Translations under genes and position numbers: made by a program
In this document: piece after piece, positions 1 to 7,292 of the stretch
Position numbering within the stretch: position 1 is the stretch's first letter
How the letters are laid out: every line of letters starts with the position of its first letter
Assembly (NCBI GenBank): GCA_019240835.1
Contig: JAFAXQ010000139.1
Location: 1 to 43,001, forward strand
Reading direction: 5' to 3'
Length of the DNA: 43,001 nt
Source: Ktedonobacteraceae bacterium
Lineage (GTDB): Bacteria; Chloroflexota; Ktedonobacteria; Ktedonobacterales; Ktedonobacteraceae
Notes under the pieces: generated by a model
Databases searched by the model: none
Told to the model about the DNA's origin: nothing
The model's input: the letters and a program-made list of their open reading frames with translations, nothing else

Positions 1-2
1 AG

Positions 3-758
3 ATAATACGAGCCTTCCCACTAGCTGAAGGCGGAGCACTCGTACACCTGCACAATCTTTCTGGAGGTGTGCTAGGTGGAGATCAGTTGCAGATCGCTGT
101 TGAGGTTGGTCCGCAAGCCTATGTACAACTGACTTCCACAGGTGCCACGCGTCTCTATCGTAGTCTTCCGCAAGCTGCCATGGCTGTGCAAACGAGCGAC
201 ATCCAGGTAGGAGAAGGCGGACTACTTGAGTACCTGCCCGATGCGCTCATTCCTTTTGCTGGGTCGCGCTACCGACAGCAGAGCAGGATTGAATTGGCAG
301 CGGGTGCTGGTCTTTTCTGGTGGGAGATGGTGGCCCCAGGAAGGGCAGCACGGGGAGAATGTTTTGAGTATGAGCAACTGCACATCGAGCTGTATCTGTC
401 GGCACAGGGCAAGCCGTTAGCCATAGAACGTGTGAAACTTGAACCGCAATGCCATCCGCTCTCATCTTTGGCACGACTTGGCCCTTACCATTACTTTTGC
501 AGTTTCTATATCTGCCGAGTTGGCCTGCAGGCAGCCCGTTGGTCCAGCCTGGAGAAAGAGTTAAGCATAGTAGCCCAGAAGCTCTCTCGTCCTGGCGAAA
601 TATGCTGGGGGGTGAGCACGCTGGTGGCGCATGGTCTGGTTATCCGCGCCCTGAGCTGCCAGGGGCGAGAAATAGCGACGGGTCTGATGGCTTTCTGGCA
701 GGCGGCAAAGTTGGCACTCTATGGGCAGGATGCTATCCCGCCACGTAAAGTATATTGA
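3..758 (+). CDS. ureD: Urease accessory protein UreD (UreH), 5' end outside window
   Basis: UreD binds the urease apoprotein and, with UreF and UreG, delivers nickel to the active site. The open frame runs from the window edge, and the residues before the internal GTG at 69 (VHLHNLSGGVLGGDQL) are a UreD hallmark. The gene therefore starts outside the window, and GTG 69 is not its start. Other family features are the TRLYRS segment, LEYLPDALIPFAGSRYRQ and a WWEMVAPGR stretch in the middle. About 25-30 N-terminal residues are probably missing. The gene lies 78 nt before ureA on the same strand and is probably transcribed with ureA and ureB. The family call is firm; only the N-terminus is unseen. 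Confidence 0.93.
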   Translation: MIRAFPLAEGGALVHLHNLSGGVLGGDQLQIAVEVGPQAYVQLTSTGATRLYRSLPQAAMAVQTSDIQVGEGGLLEYLPDALIPFAGSRYRQQSRIELAAGAGLFWWEMVAPGRAARGECFEYEQLHIELYLSAQGKPLAIERVKLEPQCHPLSSLARLGPYHYFCSFYICRVGLQAARWSSLEKELSIVAQKLSRPGEICWGVSTLVAHGLVIRALSCQGREIATGLMAFWQAAKLALYGQDAIPPRKVY

Positions 759-795
759 GCAAGGTCCACAGTGGCCCCAGAACCTGTATAGTAGT

Positions 796-814
796 GGCGG
801 CCCTTGCGGTCGCC
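796..814. repeat. Dispersed intergenic repeat, copy 1
   Basis: This 19-nt GC-rich segment sits between ureD and ureA, just upstream of the ureA ribosome-binding site. It resembles 11563-11581 at 16 of 19 positions. It may be a degenerate copy of a genome-wide repeat, which cannot be tested from this window. Confidence 0.35.
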
Positions 815-836
815 ATGCTCGCTGAAGGAGGTTATT

Positions 837-1139
837 TTGCATCTCACCACACGTGAACAAGAAAAGCTCTTAATCTTTGTGGCTTCCGAACTAGCTCACA
901 AACGCAGAGCACGCGGCCTCAAGCTGAACTATCCCGAAGCCATCGCCATCCTCTCTGCTGAGATCATGGAGGCCGCTCGCGACGGTAAAAGTGTAGCGGA
1001 GATCATGACCCTGGGTACCACGATCCTCAAGCGTGACGATGTGATGGAAGGGATAGCCGAAATGATACACGAGGTACAGGTCGAGGCCACTTTTCCTGAT
1101 GGTACGAAACTTGTGACGGTTCATGACCCTATTCAGTAG
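837..1139 (+). CDS. ureA: Urease gamma subunit UreA
   Basis: This is the small gamma subunit of the (alpha-beta-gamma)3 urease, which hydrolyses urea to ammonia and carbamate. The start is TTG 837, because AAGGAGG at 825-831 sits 5 nt upstream and gives exactly 100 residues, the usual UreA length. A longer frame from 804 would add 11 residues with no family similarity and would run through the ribosome-binding site. Family features are [13 protein letters not shown], the [21 protein letters not shown] helix pair and the closing [17 protein letters not shown]. ureB follows 10 nt downstream. Length and sequence are normal and the gene looks functional. Confidence 0.97.
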   Translation: MHLTTREQEKLLIFVASELAHKRRARGLKLNYPEAIAILSAEIMEAARDGKSVAEIMTLGTTILKRDDVMEGIAEMIHEVQVEATFPDGTKLVTVHDPIQ

Positions 1140-1149
1140 GAGGCACCGG

Positions 1150-1461
1150 ATGAAGCCTGGAGAATATCTGCTGTATGAGAGCGCAGGCCCCGTTGAAGCC
1201 AATGTAGGGCGCAAGACTGCGCAAGTTCTGGTCAAACACACGGGCGATAGGCCCGTGCAAGTGGGCAGCCACTATCACTTTTTTGAGGTAAACCGTGCTC
1301 TGCAATTTGACCGAGCTGCCGCTCGCGGTATGCGTCTGAACATTGCTGCCGGAACTTCTGTGCGCTTTGAACCCGGCGATGAGAAAGAGGTGAGTCTGGT
1401 CGCATTCGGTGGGACACGGGAGGTGTATGGGCATAATGGCTTGGTGAATGGACCGGCGTGA
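1150..1461 (+). CDS. ureB: Urease beta subunit UreB
   Basis: This is the beta subunit of urease. ATG 1150 is preceded by TAGGAGG overlapping the ureA stop, giving 103 residues, typical for UreB. Family features are MKPGEYL at the N-terminus, [21 protein letters not shown] in the core, the [20 protein letters not shown] segment and a C-terminal VYGHNGL. In intact operons ureC follows directly. Here only a ureC remnant follows, and the complete ureC is on the other strand about 450 nt away. Assembly of urease would therefore need alpha subunit made from a separate transcript. Confidence 0.97.
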   Translation: MKPGEYLLYESAGPVEANVGRKTAQVLVKHTGDRPVQVGSHYHFFEVNRALQFDRAAARGMRLNIAAGTSVRFEPGDEKEVSLVAFGGTREVYGHNGLVNGPA

Positions 1462-1482
1462 GCTGTTTCAGGCACAGCACGG

Positions 1483-1570
1483 GTGAACGTGAGAACACTA
1501 CCTCGTGCCTATGCTGATCTGCATGGTCCAACAATTGGAGGTAGGGTGTGCTTAGTAGATGGCCAACAAG
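1483..1570 (+). pseudogene. ureC: 5' remnant of a second ureC (urease alpha), about 30 codons
   Basis: Reading from GTG 1483, 21 nt after the ureB stop and in the place where ureC normally begins, the frame encodes YADLHGPTIGGRVCLVDG. The intact UreC reads [18 protein letters not shown], and the distance from the start codon to this motif is the same in both (Y at residue 10). Similarity ends at about 1565-1570, where AT-rich foreign sequence begins. The frame then closes at TGA 1597-1599. The remnant differs from the intact gene at many bases, so it is a diverged copy and not a recent duplicate. It is interpreted as what is left of the original ureC of the ureABC operon. The segment is short, so the call rests on the motif plus its exact position. 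Confidence 0.8.
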
Positions 1571-1900
1571 TTAGGAACAACTCTCATTATATATTTTGAT
1601 GCCTTTATACTCTCCTTTCATTTCCAACCGTCTATTAATTCCCTTAAAATGACTCAAAGCCTCTAAAGAGCTTTTTAACGGAATACCATAAAAGTCTGCA
1701 ACCAAAATTGCTCCCATAGCGTTGCTCACGTTGTGAAGCCCAGGTATACATAGCATACCTTTCCCTAGACATGCCCCTTTATATTCTACAGAATAAAGCG
1801 TTTCGTCTTGGTTTTGTATAACATCTTTACTCTTCCATTCACATTCATGGCTAAAACCAAATGTCACCAGATTATTTTTAAGTGTACGTGCAGCTGTCCT
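1571..1900 (-). pseudogene. Mur-ligase (MurC/Mpl-like) internal fragment
   Basis: An open frame ending at 1571 encodes about 110 residues of a Mur-type ATP-dependent ligase. These include the end of the central domain (NNLVTFGFS), the family motif IPGLHNVSNAMGAILVADFYG, and the start of the C-terminal domain (FKGINRRLEMKGEYKG). The sequence stops at KIYNES, just where MurC/Mpl proteins would continue with their HHPT motif. The N-terminal half, including the ATP-binding P-loop, is absent. The frame opens inside the neighbouring kamA fragment, so the 5' boundary near 1900 is a junction and not a gene start. The DNA is visibly AT-richer than the urease genes. It is a non-functional relic, possibly acquired horizontally. 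Confidence 0.75.
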
Positions 1901-2162
1901 CTGCCTCTCCTCCGACATCAAGGGTTCCAGTCCTATCCATTTCTTCCAATGATGGGCTAACAATACGCAACAGGGGATCCTGAGGATCTTGCCAATTGAT
2001 TAAGCTCGCAGAGTATGGAGTAATGGAAAAAGGGAAATACGAGTGAATAGCTTCAATCTTAGGTAAGTCTGCTTCGGGAATAACATTGGGCTGAACTAAG
2101 TCTTTAGGTTTTCTGATACTATTTCGAAGATCAATCTGCCACTGTCTAGTCGTTTCTACCAT
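1890..2162 (-). pseudogene. Truncated lysine 2,3-aminomutase-like (KamA) N-terminus
   Basis: From ATG 2162, with GGAGG 5 nt upstream, the frame encodes the N-terminal lead of KamA-family radical SAM aminomutases. It has WQIDLRNSIRKPKDL, then FSITPYSASLINWQDPQDPL, then PSLEEMDRTGTLDVGGEAE. It breaks off about 85 residues in, before the CxxxCxxC iron-sulfur motif, and ends with an unrelated tail and a stop near 1878. The part that should hold the radical SAM barrel is replaced by the Mur-ligase fragment in another frame. It begins 27 nt after the intact ureC on the same strand, so it is probably still transcribed and translated into a dead peptide. The family assignment rests on the N-terminal pattern alone. 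Confidence 0.7.
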
Positions 2163-2189
2163 TGGTGCCTCCATATACGTAACGTTTAA

Positions 2190-3914
2190 TCAGAATAAGA
2201 AATAGCGCTGTGCCAACGGAAGAATGGTTGCTGGCTCACACATCAGCAATTCGCCATCTGCGCGCACTTCATAGGTTTCCGGATCGACCTCAATAACTGG
2301 TGTCGCGTCATTATGAATCATGTGAGATTTACCAATAGTACGACAATTCTCAACAGCCACTGCGGTTTTTTGTAGCCCTAGCTTGTGCGGTATATTTTCC
2401 TCACGAGCCGCTTTCGACAAAAACGTGAGACTCGTGGCAGCAGTTGCGCCACCAAAGGAGCCAAACATAGGACGATAGAGGACTGGCTGCGGTGTTGGAA
2501 TAGACGCGTTGGCATCACCCATCAGGCTCCAAGCAATAAAGCCACCTTTGACAATCATTTCCGGCTTCACACCAAAGAATGCAGGTCGCCATAGTACCAG
2601 ATCAGCAAGCTTGCCAGGTTCGATTGAGCCAACATGCTGAGAAATACCATGAGTAATGGCTGGATTAATGGTGTACTTGGCAATATAACGCTTGACACGA
2701 TAGTTATCATTACGTTCTGAATCGTGCGCAAGGGGGCCACGCTGCACCTTCATTTTGTGCGCCGTCTGCCACGTTCTCGTAACTACCTCACCGATACGCC
2801 CCATTGCCTGTGAGTCGCTGGATAGCATACTAAAGACACCGAGATCGTGCAGGATGTCTTCGGCGGCAATGGTTTCAGGACGAATGCGACTCTCGGCAAA
2901 CGCGACATCTTCGGGTACTTGGGGATTGAGATGATGACACACCATTAGCATGTCTAAGTGCTCAGCAATGGTATTTGTAGTAAACGGCATAGTCGGGTTT
3001 GTCGATGATGGCAAGATATGCTGGTAGGAGGCGATACGGATAATGTCGGGAGCATGACCTCCGCCTGCGCCCTCGGTGTGATAGGTGTGAATGGTGCGAC
3101 CGTTGGTCGCGGCGATGGTATCTTCGACGAAGCCCGCCTCGTTAATCGTGTCGGTATGGATCGCTACCTGCACATCGTATGCATCTGCTACCTTGAGGCA
3201 GGTATCAATTGCGGCTGGTGTTGTGCCCCAATCCTCGTGCAGTTTTAAGCCACATGCTCCCGCTCGAATCTGCTCAACAAGAGGAGCCTGCGTTGCGGTG
3301 TTTCCCTTGCCTAAGAAACCAAAGTTCATGGGCCACGCTTCAGCAGCTTGCAGCATACGCGCTAGGTTCCACGCGCCAGGCGTACAAGTGGTCGCATTCG
3401 TCCCTGTTGCTGGTCCCGTTCCTCCACCAATCATGGTCGTGATACCATTGGATATGGCTTCATAGATTTGCTGCGGCGAAATAAAATGAATGTGGGAATC
3501 AATACCTCCCGCCGTGACAAGCATATTTTCGCCTGCAATCACTTCAGTCGCTGAGCCAACAACCAGTTCGGGGTCGACACCATCCATTGTATCGGGATTA
3601 CCAGCTTTCCCGACCTTGACAATGCGTCCATCTTTGATGCCGATATCGCCCTTGACAATGCCCCAGTGATCGATAATCAGTGCATTGGTGATGACAAGAT
3701 CGAGTGCGCCGTTTACCCCGTCACGTGTGGCTCTGCTGCTCTGACCCATACCATCACGAATGACTTTGCCGCCGCCGAAAGTGATTTCATCTCCGTAGAC
3801 GGTAAAATCTTTTTCGACTTCTATAATCAATTCAGTATCAGCGAGACGCACACGATCCCCTGTGGTAGGACCATAGAGGTCGGCATAGGTGCGACGTGGA
3901 ATGTTCAAGTTCAT
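2190..3914 (-). CDS. ureC: Urease alpha subunit UreC
   Basis: This is the catalytic subunit holding the dinuclear nickel centre. ATG 3914 gives 574 residues starting [15 protein letters not shown], the normal UreC beginning; an upstream in-frame start would add 17 unrelated residues. All active-site residues are visible: H141 and H143 (HIHF), K224 for carbamylation (GLKLHED), H253 (AIHTDT), H279 ([12 protein letters not shown]), the flap C326/H327 (MVCHHL) and D367 (SSDSQAMGR). The C-terminus AQRYFLF is canonical. The gene is on the strand opposite to ureDAB and divergent from ureG, with its own promoter, which is unusual for urease operons. Sequence gives every reason to think it is functional. 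Confidence 0.98.
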   Translation of the reverse strand: MNLNIPRRTYADLYGPTTGDRVRLADTELIIEVEKDFTVYGDEITFGGGKVIRDGMGQSSRATRDGVNGALDLVITNALIIDHWGIVKGDIGIKDGRIVKVGKAGNPDTMDGVDPELVVGSATEVIAGENMLVTAGGIDSHIHFISPQQIYEAISNGITTMIGGGTGPATGTNATTCTPGAWNLARMLQAAEAWPMNFGFLGKGNTATQAPLVEQIRAGACGLKLHEDWGTTPAAIDTCLKVADAYDVQVAIHTDTINEAGFVEDTIAATNGRTIHTYHTEGAGGGHAPDIIRIASYQHILPSSTNPTMPFTTNTIAEHLDMLMVCHHLNPQVPEDVAFAESRIRPETIAAEDILHDLGVFSMLSSDSQAMGRIGEVVTRTWQTAHKMKVQRGPLAHDSERNDNYRVKRYIAKYTINPAITHGISQHVGSIEPGKLADLVLWRPAFFGVKPEMIVKGGFIAWSLMGDANASIPTPQPVLYRPMFGSFGGATAATSLTFLSKAAREENIPHKLGLQKTAVAVENCRTIGKSHMIHNDATPVIEVDPETYEVRADGELLMCEPATILPLAQRYFLF

Positions 3915-3919
3915 AATAC

Positions 3920-3948
3920 TTGCCCTCTCGTCTTTTGTAGAGTAATAT
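3920..3948 (+). promoter_or_regulatory. Predicted promoter for ureG, overlapping the ureC promoter
   Basis: On the plus strand TTGCCC (3920-3925) and TAATAT (3943-3948) are separated by 17 nt, with a start expected near 3955. Its -10 box shares bases with the ureC -10 box on the other strand, so the two promoters would compete. It is weaker than the ureC match. Confidence 0.4.
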
Positions 3949-3972
3949 AGACGCAATCGAGCCAAAGGTCAA
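3944..3972 (-). promoter_or_regulatory. Predicted sigma-70-type promoter for ureC
   Basis: On the minus strand TTGACC (3967-3972) and TATATT (3944-3949) are separated by 17 nt. Transcription would start near 3937, leaving a leader of about 23 nt before ureC. The site overlaps a predicted promoter facing ureG. Confidence 0.6.
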
Positions 3973-3995
3973 GAGAAGCAAAGAAGGAGGTTGAG

Positions 3996-4688
3996 ATGTC
4001 ACAGAATAGTACCTTGTCACGGGCCTTCAGGGTGGGCATTGCTGGTCCCGTGGGTAGCGGCAAAACCGCACTAGTGGACTGCCTGAGCAAACGACTCTAT
4101 CCTGCATATAATCTGGCAGTGGTCACCAATGATATCTATACTAAGGAAGACGCCGAATTTTTGCTGCGGCAAGGTACGCTGCCAGAGAAGCGTGTGCGGG
4201 GCGTAGAGACGGGAGGGTGTCCGCACTCCGCCATACGTGAAGATGCCTCTATGAATTTAGAGGCCATTGCTGATCTGGAAGAGCGCCTGCCCGGTCTTGA
4301 ACTGATTTTTGTCGAAAGTGGGGGTGACAACCTAGCAGCCGCTTTTAGCCCGGAACTGGTGGACGTTTTCATCTATGTGATTGACGTGGCAGGCGGCGAC
4401 AAAATCCCGCGCAAGGGTGGGCCAGGCATTACCCGCTCGGATTTGTTGGTGATTAATAAAATAGATCTGGCTCCTTATGTGGGAGCATCGCTAGAAGTGA
4501 TGGAGCGGGACGCACGTCTTCAACGGGGTGATCGACCTTTCATCTTCACAAATCTCAAGGATAACACCGGACTGGATGAAGTCATCACCTGGTTAGAGCT
4601 GCACCTCAAAATGCCACGGGAACAACGGCACGTTATTATTGACACGCATACTCCCTATGTAGGACATTCTCATAGTCACGACCATTAG
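3996..4688 (+). CDS. ureG: Urease accessory GTPase UreG
   Basis: UreG is the SIMIBI-class GTPase that carries nickel and drives its insertion into urease. ATG 3996 is preceded by AAGGAGG and gives 230 residues, slightly longer than average. Visible features are the P-loop GPVGSGKT (17-24), [13 protein letters not shown], the nickel-binding GGCPH motif (C75, H77), [18 protein letters not shown], and the NKIDL guanine-recognition motif. The C-terminus is a short His-rich tail (HSHSHDH) that could bind extra nickel; this is inferred. It is transcribed away from ureC. Neither ureE nor ureF is next to it. Confidence 0.97.
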   Translation: MSQNSTLSRAFRVGIAGPVGSGKTALVDCLSKRLYPAYNLAVVTNDIYTKEDAEFLLRQGTLPEKRVRGVETGGCPHSAIREDASMNLEAIADLEERLPGLELIFVESGGDNLAAAFSPELVDVFIYVIDVAGGDKIPRKGGPGITRSDLLVINKIDLAPYVGASLEVMERDARLQRGDRPFIFTNLKDNTGLDEVITWLELHLKMPREQRHVIIDTHTPYVGHSHSHDH

Positions 4689-4700
4689 CATATTCGCTAT

Positions 4701-5999
4701 TTATTGGCTCTCGCTTGTGAACCCTTTCTTGGCAAAAAGTTCGGGGTGCTGAGCCTTCATCAGCTCGACTCCTAGCTCCGCCACCGCCGTGGCATTCTTG
4801 TACCTGCTCGTCTTCAAGGTTTTGTAGAGCATTATGATATCGAAGTGGAACGCCGAAGAGTGAAGCTCTTCTACGATAGCAAGTGCATCAAGAGCGAGTT
4901 GGGTAGCAAACTCGTACTGGCCTTTGTCGATGTAGGCCCTGGCTTGAATGATGTTGCAGGTGCTTTGACGATAGGCTGATGTACGCGTTTCTTGCGGCAG
5001 AGAGACACCCACTTCGATTTCTCGGATGGCCTCACTTGCGGTATGCAGCTTTTTCACAGGTGCAGCAACGCGTACCAAAGCTTTATCGAGGATGTGCCGT
5101 TCTCGGTCAAACTGTAACTGATAGGCATTGAGTTCCATACCTGGTCCTATAGCGTGCTCGGCCTCATCCATCATCCTTAATGCGGTGGAGATATCTTTGT
5201 TGCCTTGTGCGGCATGAGCACTCATCTCAGCCAGCAATGAGCTCACGGAGGCATTCAATTGTGCAGGCAGGCGGCCTTCGAGCTGCTTGGCTTGGGTGAG
5301 GTCTGCAAGAGCAGCCTCATAGTCTCCTCGATCTCGCATGTCGTTCGCTCGTTGCCAACGCGCAAAGCCTTGCAGGTCATCCAGGTGGTGCTCGGTGGCC
5401 AGGAAAATGGCTTTTTCGTGATACTTGTCGGCGGTCTCGCAGAAACCGAACTCGTTAGCAATATTTCCTGCTACCGTATTGAAGCCACACAGCAGGCGTG
5501 TCATCTCCTGCTGGTCTGCTCGATTAACATAGGGCAGGGTATCGTGCAGCAGACTAATGCGGCCCACGAGGTCCCCGAAGATATCCCCTGCTGCACTGGC
5601 TCCATGCCGAAAATAGTAGCCAAGTGTGGCACGGTACTCTGCAAGGTCAATGGGTTCATGCAAAATTCTCAGAATAGCCATCCCCTCGATAGGGTCTTCT
5701 GTTGGCTGTCTGAGCGAAGGTAGCCCGAGCAGCACGGGGGGAATGCCCAAGAGCGCAGCCAGGATATAGCGCCGTTGTCTGTTTTTGGGAACCTGATTAT
5801 ACTCTTCCATCATGCGGATTGCGTCTCCTCCTATGTCTTGGTCTAAGCCACGTCCATACTGTTGTGCAAGCTGCTCGCGACTCCAGGTGAGCTCTTCTCG
5901 TCTCTTCTTGAGCAGTTTGCCATAGTTGGGTTGGCCGTGCTCGTCGAGTTCCAACAACAAGTGACACTGCTCGTTCCAACATATGCTGACATCAATCAT
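4701..5999 (-). CDS. HTH-TPR transcriptional regulator-like protein
   Basis: The 432-residue protein has a weak helix-turn-helix-like N-terminal region at about residues 25-85 (YGKLLKKRREELTWSREQLAQ). An RRYILAALLGIPPVLLGL segment follows, a linker often seen in large Chloroflexota regulator families. The rest is alpha-helical and fits degenerate tetratricopeptide repeats, for example ATEHHLDDLQGFARWQRANDMRDRGDYEAAL. ATG 5999 has AAGGAG 6-7 nt upstream. The gene converges on ureG with only 12 nt between stops. An inverted repeat with GTGAAAC arms lies about 100 nt upstream, which may be its own operator. Its ligand or peptide partner cannot be told from sequence, and DNA binding is inferred. 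Confidence 0.75.
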   Translation of the reverse strand: MIDVSICWNEQCHLLLELDEHGQPNYGKLLKKRREELTWSREQLAQQYGRGLDQDIGGDAIRMMEEYNQVPKNRQRRYILAALLGIPPVLLGLPSLRQPTEDPIEGMAILRILHEPIDLAEYRATLGYYFRHGASAAGDIFGDLVGRISLLHDTLPYVNRADQQEMTRLLCGFNTVAGNIANEFGFCETADKYHEKAIFLATEHHLDDLQGFARWQRANDMRDRGDYEAALADLTQAKQLEGRLPAQLNASVSSLLAEMSAHAAQGNKDISTALRMMDEAEHAIGPGMELNAYQLQFDRERHILDKALVRVAAPVKKLHTASEAIREIEVGVSLPQETRTSAYRQSTCNIIQARAYIDKGQYEFATQLALDALAIVEELHSSAFHFDIIMLYKTLKTSRYKNATAVAELGVELMKAQHPELFAKKGFTSESQ

Positions 6000-6045
6000 C
6001 TTGCTCTCCTTCTCACTCCGATGCTCATCTACACATCTCGTGTTC

Positions 6046-6074
6046 AGTATAGAAGAAATGACCGACGTTGTCTA
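6046..6074 (-). promoter_or_regulatory. Predicted promoter for the HTH-TPR gene
   Basis: On the minus strand TAGACA (6069-6074) and TATACT (6046-6051) are 17 nt apart, each one mismatch from consensus. Transcription would start near 6039. The inverted repeat at 6094-6114 lies just upstream of the -35 box. Confidence 0.6.
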
Positions 6075-6093
6075 GCTTTTCGCGTTGAAGAGA

Positions 6094-6114
6094 GTGAAAC
6101 AGGCGTTGTTTCAC
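6094..6114. promoter_or_regulatory. Inverted repeat, putative operator (GTGAAAC-N7-GTTTCAC)
   Basis: This perfect 7-bp inverted repeat lies between the divergent HTH-TPR gene and the small gene at 6246. The same arms recur as an inverted repeat before the kinase gene at 7226-7248. The symmetry and recurrence fit a dimeric regulator site. The HTH-TPR protein is the nearest candidate, but nothing proves it. Confidence 0.5.
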
Positions 6115-6245
6115 ATCAAAAACGTTTCATCTGTGTCTGCTATACCTTGCTGTGGGAGGGCGTCAAGAAAAGTGCCTCCCTGCTAGTAACTATCTCATTA
6201 CCTAGTAAGTAAGTCAATCATACAAGCGTCAAAAGGAGTTTTTAG

Positions 6246-6473
6246 GTGGATAGCATCAACAAGAGTGAAGTGGCTAGATTGCTCCAGCAACTGGAACAGG
6301 AATGCGAAGCCCTGCATCGTGGCCTCTACGGCTTAGCTAGTGTGGTTGCTCACGAGATTATTCGTCATCGCTATCAGGCTCTTGGAGATTATGCAGACGA
6401 GTTGGCCAAACACGTGGGGCAAGAGCAAGCGAGAGACATTCTAGTCACAACCTATAGTGAGAAAGTAAGATAG
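6246..6473 (+). CDS. Small hypothetical protein, 75 residues
   Basis: The start is GTG 6246 with AAAGGAG about 8 nt upstream. The product is small and probably all-helical, with a leucine/glutamate-rich segment (VARLLQQLEQECEAL, residues 9-23) that could form a short coiled coil, followed by HEIIRHRYQALGDYADEL. There is no signal peptide, membrane segment or cysteine motif. The next gene starts 7 nt after its stop, so the two are surely co-transcribed. I do not recognise the family. Both products may be partners in the local signalling cluster, which is inferred from position only. Confidence 0.7.
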   Translation: MDSINKSEVARLLQQLEQECEALHRGLYGLASVVAHEIIRHRYQALGDYADELAKHVGQEQARDILVTTYSEKVR

Positions 6474-6480
6474 GAGCGCG

Positions 6481-7008
6481 ATGGCAGAACCGACGTTTTG
6501 GCAGGGAAATGCTCCCATCAGCGTGCTTGAGCACGTCGACCAGGTGGTCGTCACCGATGCGGTGATGGTCTCGTTGTTGCAGCGACATGGCTGTGTCCTA
6601 CATGGGACCAGTATTCTGTTCCCCGCGGGAACCGTGGCCCAGGAACTCTTGCCCAGGTGTGGCTGGATGGAGAAGTACACCCTCCAGCTACCCGATGGCT
6701 TGGAGCTAGGGTGGAAGCGAGACCGCAGTCGAGAGCCTGCTGGATCACTGCTCCTGGTCTCCAGGCAGCGCTATGAGCAAGAGCGCCACCTGCTCATCGG
6801 TGAGCAGAGGGCGGGGACCGAGCAAGGGGCAGTGCTGACGCTGCAAGCCACCCGCCAGGAAGTGCTAGCCCTGGGGGTGGCCATTCACAGCTATAAGCTG
6901 CAGGTGGAATGCCAACCGTCTGTCACGCCAGAGCAGCAGAAGGTGCTTGACTTAGTGGTGCTGTTGCATGATCGGCTCATCGCTTCGCTGCCTTCGAGCA
7001 CGAAGTAA
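6481..7008 (+). CDS. Hypothetical protein, 175 residues
   Basis: ATG 6481 is preceded by TAGGAG 5 nt upstream and lies 7 nt after the previous stop. The protein has a mixed N-terminal part (ISVLEHVDQVVVTDAVMVSLLQRHG, shown by residues 13-37) and a C-terminal part that looks helical (TPEQQKVLDLVVLLHDRLIA). It has no recognisable catalytic motif, no membrane segment and no signal peptide. Its codon use looks like that of its neighbours. I cannot assign a function. Its position between a TPR regulator and a Ser/Thr kinase suggests a regulatory role at most. Confidence 0.7.
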   Translation: MAEPTFWQGNAPISVLEHVDQVVVTDAVMVSLLQRHGCVLHGTSILFPAGTVAQELLPRCGWMEKYTLQLPDGLELGWKRDRSREPAGSLLLVSRQRYEQERHLLIGEQRAGTEQGAVLTLQATRQEVLALGVAIHSYKLQVECQPSVTPEQQKVLDLVVLLHDRLIASLPSSTK

Positions 7009-7162
7009 TGGCAGGTATTTGGGCGCATATTTACATTAGGGCTTTCCAGTTCTCATCACAATCCCACCCCGCCCCAGTTGTTTGTCAGAGAAGGTGCGGC
7101 CGCCCTGGTTACAGGTTTTGGTTAGTACTTTTGGAGTGCAGAGGTGATGGACACCCAGTATC

Positions 7163-7192
7163 TTGACAAACCTCTTGTAACGCTTATAGAAT
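7163..7192 (+). promoter_or_regulatory. Predicted promoter for the Ser/Thr kinase gene
   Basis: A consensus TTGACA (7163-7168) is followed after 18 nt by TAGAAT (7187-7192), or after 16 nt by TATAGA (7185-7190). The start would be near 7199, so the inverted repeat at 7226-7248 would fall in the transcribed leader. The remaining 7009-7292 gap shows no gene. Confidence 0.55.
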
Positions 7193-7225
7193 GAGCGAAA
7201 CAACCTCACTACAATGTAATGGAAT

Positions 7226-7248
7226 GTTTCACTATAGCGTGGTGAAAC
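7226..7248. promoter_or_regulatory. Inverted repeat, putative operator (GTTTCAC-N9-GTGAAAC)
   Basis: The perfect 7-bp arms are the same heptamer found at 6094-6114, in the opposite orientation and with 9 instead of 7 central bases. It lies roughly 27-49 nt downstream of the predicted kinase transcription start, a place where a bound repressor would block elongation. Alternatively it could act as an RNA hairpin. Confidence 0.5.
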
Positions 7249-7292
7249 GCCTTGCCCGGTGAGGAGCCGTTCTATATGCTCAAGGAGGCCTT

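Noticed and set aside
3091-3465. 124-codon plus-strand frame opposite ureC
   Set aside because: It is antisense to the catalytic core of UreC, and no start signal is present.
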